DNA of 64,000 nt, from the NCBI GenBank assembly GCA_013420905.1, contig JAAXNY010000009.1, positions 1,302,001-1,366,000 on the forward strand. Direction: 5' to 3'. The position numbers and the translations under genes are program-made. Positions 60,631 through 64,000 of this stretch are shown here, piece after piece. The notes under the pieces were generated by a model. It had not been told where the DNA came from, did not search any database, and worked only from the letters and a program-made list of their open reading frames with translations. Positions within the stretch are counted from its first letter, which is position 1. Each line of letters begins with the position of its first letter. This stretch comes from Collybia mongolica. Taxonomy: Eukaryota; Basidiomycota; Agaricomycetes; Agaricales; Clitocybaceae.

Positions 60631-61080
60631 TATACTGTACTATCGATTAAACCTCTGATGATCATGAGTACACAATATACCTGTCGATTAGTGTGTTCCC
60701 GACGATTTGGTTCGAAGACGTGTCTGGGTACTAGTGACCATCTGTCTGCAGGAAAAGCAACTTCATCGGGCTTATAAGAAATATAATTGATTTCGTAATG
60801 AATGTCCTTTTATTTTTCTTTTCTTTGGTTTTATATTAATATTGATTGGGCTCGATCTGGTAGTCATACATGTCATGTCTGGAGCCAGTATCCCCCACGC
60901 ACTGGTTTCCTTTTTGGGAAGGCCTTTCAATCCAATAAAAATAAAAATAAACGAGAAAGCGCAGTGTAATATTTTTTGTAAATCTATTTTTGTTCCTTCC
61001 ATGGAAATTCTCGTGCTCCCAACATTTTACTTCATGGAAGAAAAATTGGCAAATTATCAAACTGTAAATACCATTCCAGC
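60631..61080. other. Convergent intergenic region
   Basis: 450 bp between the scramblase (+) and CDC45 (-). AT-rich, with overlapping small frames on both strands (60772-61084) that look accidental. Confidence 0.45.
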
Positions 61081-63559
61081 CTAGATTTCTGGTGCCTCAC
61101 ATAATTTATCCAAAAAATTCTTTAAATCTTTTTGTTCGATCTCCAAAATGCTTGCATCAAATGAAGAATGCTTGGTTGAGGCATTGCATGCGTCTCTAGC
61201 GTTCATAAATGCAAGACTGAATCGACTATACATCACAAATTATTAGTGAATATCAATGCGAAGCGGTAGAAACCACGAACTTTTTCCGCACATCGCCGAA
61301 GTCTAGTGCAGCCATGACGCCAACGACCATGTATGTGCCCACATTTTCATTCAGGCACGCAACAACAAAGGGAAGACTTTTTCGCTTCGCCTTGCTTCCA
61401 GGATTGGTGATTGGTACGCGGTCCCTCAGGGCATCGACGAGCCATAGAGCCAAGCGCGAAAGGATGCTGGGGTGTGCAAAAAGGGCAAGGTCAGGTCCTT
61501 GAGAGAGGACTACGACGCGATGATTTGACATCGTACGGATGTCTTGTTTGTCGATAATAGATGTACCTTGACGTATGATAGCTCGATGGAGCGACATAGA
61601 TAGACTCAACGCTTCATGTAATGGCCTAAAGCTATCAGAAGGTCAAATTTCTTGTAATATCAAACTGCTGTTGTTGTTCCACCTACTCGTTCAAGGCATC
61701 AAAACCTGCCCAGAAATTTTTAACCCACCATTTGGTGCCTGATTTTGACCCTCCTTCATGCCCCTTCTTCCCCTCATCGCCGTCCTTCTCTTCAAGGGCT
61801 CTGTCGTCTGCAGCATCCTCAGTTTTACGTGAGAAGTTCTTAGTTCTTCCACCAACTCCCCCTTTGACCTCGCGACCCATATTAGTCTCCCATACTCTCC
61901 CTCCACCAAACCATTCACCTCCGTTCCGCGAGCCCTCGACCTCGACTTCTATCCTTACTCCGCTCGCAACATCCAAAAGTGCCCTTATACCTTCCACGGC
62001 ATCGGCGGCGGAAAGAGGCTGCGAACGATAACCGTAATAGCGCATGAAGGATGGGTATGAGAGCTCGATAAGGCCATATTCCGGCGCGATATCATTCAAT
62101 TTATGAAGCAGATCTCTTTTCAGGTCCATGTCCATATGAGAATATGGCTGCTGGGTTTGAGGTATCGAAAATCTGTGAAACTTGATCAAATCATAAAGCG
62201 CCACAGCATCTAAGAGCGTACCCCATCTTTGCTAATAACCCAGTTAGCCTCTTGCGACCTCTTTCCTTCCATATTCCCAGCTTGCTGGCGACGTAACCTG
62301 AATGGTACATGGCATCATATAGTGTCCAGTGACGGAACAACATGAATCGTAGTTCATCCGTGGTTCGCACACTTGTGTCGTCTGGGTTTAGCGAAATATG
62401 TGACACATTTTCTCCTTGAGGTGGTGATGGGTTGAGTCTGGAGACTTCATCGTAGAATATCAAGTGGTAGGTATCGTAAGCTTCGCGAGATATTCGAGAA
62501 GTCGTGTATTGGTAAGTAAGACCCAGAATTGCAAGCCTTACACGGTTCAGAATTTGTCACAACAGTTTTGTAGGCGAACGTACCACAGGAGGTCATTGTC
62601 TACTCGTTCTATGACAGTGGCGAGAATGTAGATGATCCCTGCGGCGCTTTGACCATGGTATGTTCCGCCATAATGTTTTCCAACTCGATCGTAATATCGA
62701 TCATGTTCGTCGCGCCTCTTTTGACGTGACTATAGGACTTTTGGTAAATGCAAACCCACAACTTGATGCCAATCGGGCGCACGCACCTCTCTGTCAATTC
62801 TCCGCCGTTTACCACGACTGATGCTACCACTATCACCAAGAGATGGTCGCTTTCCCGAACTTCGGCCTCCGTCATCGTACTCATCGTCAGAAATCTCTGC
62901 GTCTTCTTCCTCCAGGTCGAAATATTCATCCTCATCATCTGAATCTATGAGAGGCTCATACTACGGAATTGTTGAGCGATGTTCAAAGCTGAAGCATGGT
63001 GCGTACCGTCAAGGCCTCAAAGGCCTTCTGCTCCTCTTCCATTTTTCCAGCTTCACCATCATCCCAAATAACTATTCTCTTCTGATGTTCTGCTCTCCCG
63101 AAAAGACTGACGAGATTTTGTGGCCGTATAGAATCAATGACGTGAACCGTCAATCTTGGGTGAAAACTCCCAAACCATTCTTCGGATGCTAGTTCTACCA
63201 TGCCGCCTATGTTGAGAAGAATCAGGGTGTGGAGCTAGTTGCTTTGCGCTCAGTTGCATTGGCAGAACCAAACATGAAAAAGGGTGAACCTCATCGTGTG
63301 ATTGAAGCTCGTCTTTAATGGTCTCTAGTTCTCTAAAGCCTGGTATTGGAATGATTCGGTGTATCACGTCGTCTTGATTTAGGAGATCACTGAGCATGCG
63401 TGCGGCACAAAGAGCGTCGACATCTGGGGCAACGAGTATAAGGATTGAAGAGGCAGATGTAAGGGGCGAGGATCTGTATGTCGCGATTATCTTTGCATAT
63501 TCCTCGCCATAAGATGGACCCCCACCAGTGGCTAGATGTGGGGGAGGAATATATACCAT
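61081..63559 (-). CDS. CDC45: CDC45, replicative helicase (CMG) subunit
   Basis: Loads with Mcm2-7 and GINS at origins to form the active helicase. Start MVYIPPPHLATGGGPSYGEE (63557-63559). Then ILILVAPDVDALCAARMLSD (the RecJ/DHH-like fold start), HRIIPIPGFRELETIKDEL, HPRLTVHVIDSIRPQNL and the acidic loop DSDDEDEYFDLEEEDAEISD with GKRPSLG...RGKRRRIDRE, a likely nuclear signal. Later blocks: DNDLLWYAILGLTYQY, ELRFMLFRHWTLYDAM...YVASKLGIWKERGRKRL, ALLAKMGYAL-type LLAKMGYAL, LIELSYPSFMRYYGYRSQPL, FWAGFDALNE and NENVGTYMVVGVMAALDFG. The end is FLDKLCEAPEI and a stop at 61081-61083. About 680 residues, full length. Confidence 0.93.
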
Positions 63560-63661
63560 TTCAACTTGCTCAGGTGTTGAGGTAAAGCGTAAAAGTCGTT
63601 GTTTGTCGCGTCAAATCGCGTCACGTATACGTTTCACGTGATTCTGTGACAGTGTTGTTGC
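63560..63661. promoter_or_regulatory. Short divergent promoter of CDC45 with repeated TGACGCGA motif
   Basis: Two copies of TCGCGTCA at 63606-63613 and 63616-63623, exactly 10 bp apart (read TGACGCGA toward CDC45). A palindrome ACGTATACGT follows and a CACGTG E-box sits at 63635-63640. TGACGCGA resembles the MCB/E2F-type G1/S element, fitting a replication gene. The binding factor is not shown by sequence. Confidence 0.45.
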
Positions 63662-64000
63662 ATGGATTTTGGACAGTTAGCACATGTTAAATATTTTGCA
63701 AGGGTTGGAAATGTTTACAAAACCTTTGGAAGAATTTGGTAAGCATTACCAACACTTGACACGACTTTTTTTTTACTTAAGGGCCCCCGTGATGACCTCA
63801 TCAGAATCTACAAACCATAGCGACTTACTATGTCATCAACAGTGGGTTCCTTGTCTTCACATCTTTTTCACTCCGTTGACTGAAATTTAGGACTTTCCCG
63901 ACACCTGGAAACGTAAAGCAAAAGGAGACGAAGCACGATATATTCATGAAAAGGTATGAACTTACCAGTCACAAAGCTCTTACTTGATCTTGATAGTCTC
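63662..64000 (+). CDS. 5' end of an unidentified gene, cut by the window
   Basis: ATG at 63662 begins MDFGQLAHVKYFARVGNVYKTF, followed by a strong donor GTAAGC at 63739 and an acceptor ATTTAG near 63889. The next exon (about 63890-63954) ends in front of GTATGA. Splicing these sites gives WTFPTPGNVKQKETKHD; a different phase would read DFPDTWKRKAKGDEARYIHEK, which is Lys/Arg/Glu-rich. I cannot choose between the frames and do not recognise the protein. Divergent from CDC45 with only 102 bp between starts. Confidence 0.4.

Noticed and set aside
1..64000. tRNA, rRNA, CRISPR, secondary-metabolite cluster, viral insertion
   Set aside because: No sequence of these types was recognised on either strand by eye; a covariance-model scan would be needed to exclude tRNAs fully.

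Overview
The window is nuclear DNA from a filamentous basidiomycete, most likely an agaricomycete. Genes are compact and split by many introns of about 46-65 nt, and the gene families are typical fungal ones: Zn2Cys6 regulator, Mss51, NADH-GOGAT with a propeptide, HIS3 as a separate IGP dehydratase, and a pogo-type DDE_1 transposase. I could support 24 host genes (two cut by the window edges), one 3.1-kb DNA transposon and one 282-bp MITE-like element. No rRNA, CRISPR, plasmid or viral feature was seen, and I recognised no tRNA by eye.

Layout. 0-12 kb: 3' part of a membrane-anchored pepsin-like protease (+), a small zinc-ribbon gene (-), a Zn2Cys6 transcription factor (-), NOP16 (-) and a HAD hydrolase (-). 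12.5-15.6 kb: a pogo-like transposon whose transposase is split by one in-frame TGA. 15.6-18.1 kb: gene-poor. 18.1-36 kb: penta-EF-hand protein (+), long-chain acyl-CoA synthetase (+), MFS transporter (-), a conserved protein of unknown function (+), Xaa-Pro aminopeptidase (-), a CUE-AlkB-GRF dioxygenase (+), a second MFS paralogue (+) and an M13 metallopeptidase (+), then the MITE. 36-49 kb: HIS3 (-), MSS51 (+), the very large glutamate synthase GLT1 (-), LST8 (-). 49-51.4 kb: gene-poor. 51.4-64 kb: ALKBH7-like (-), degenerate mitochondrial-carrier-like protein (+), CHORD-CS protein (+), mitochondrial IF-2 (-), mitochondrial scramblase (+), CDC45 (-), and the start of one more gene (+).

How the genes relate. 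There is no secondary-metabolite or defence cluster. Amino-acid and nitrogen metabolism (GLT1, HIS3), TORC1/2 scaffolding (LST8) and a group of nuclear genes for mitochondrial proteins (MSS51, ALKBH7-like, carrier-like, mtIF2, scramblase) lie near each other, several as divergent pairs with 140-200 bp between start codons. I take this as compact housekeeping layout rather than a dedicated system.

The most unusual observations are: an apparent loss of the splice donor at the catalytic Glu codon of HIS3; four GC-AG introns; a 556-nt intron in NOP16; a MITE lying 9 bp from the HIS3 stop codon; and the CUE-AlkB-GRF domain combination. Exon borders are read by eye from splice signals and family conservation; no alignment was run.
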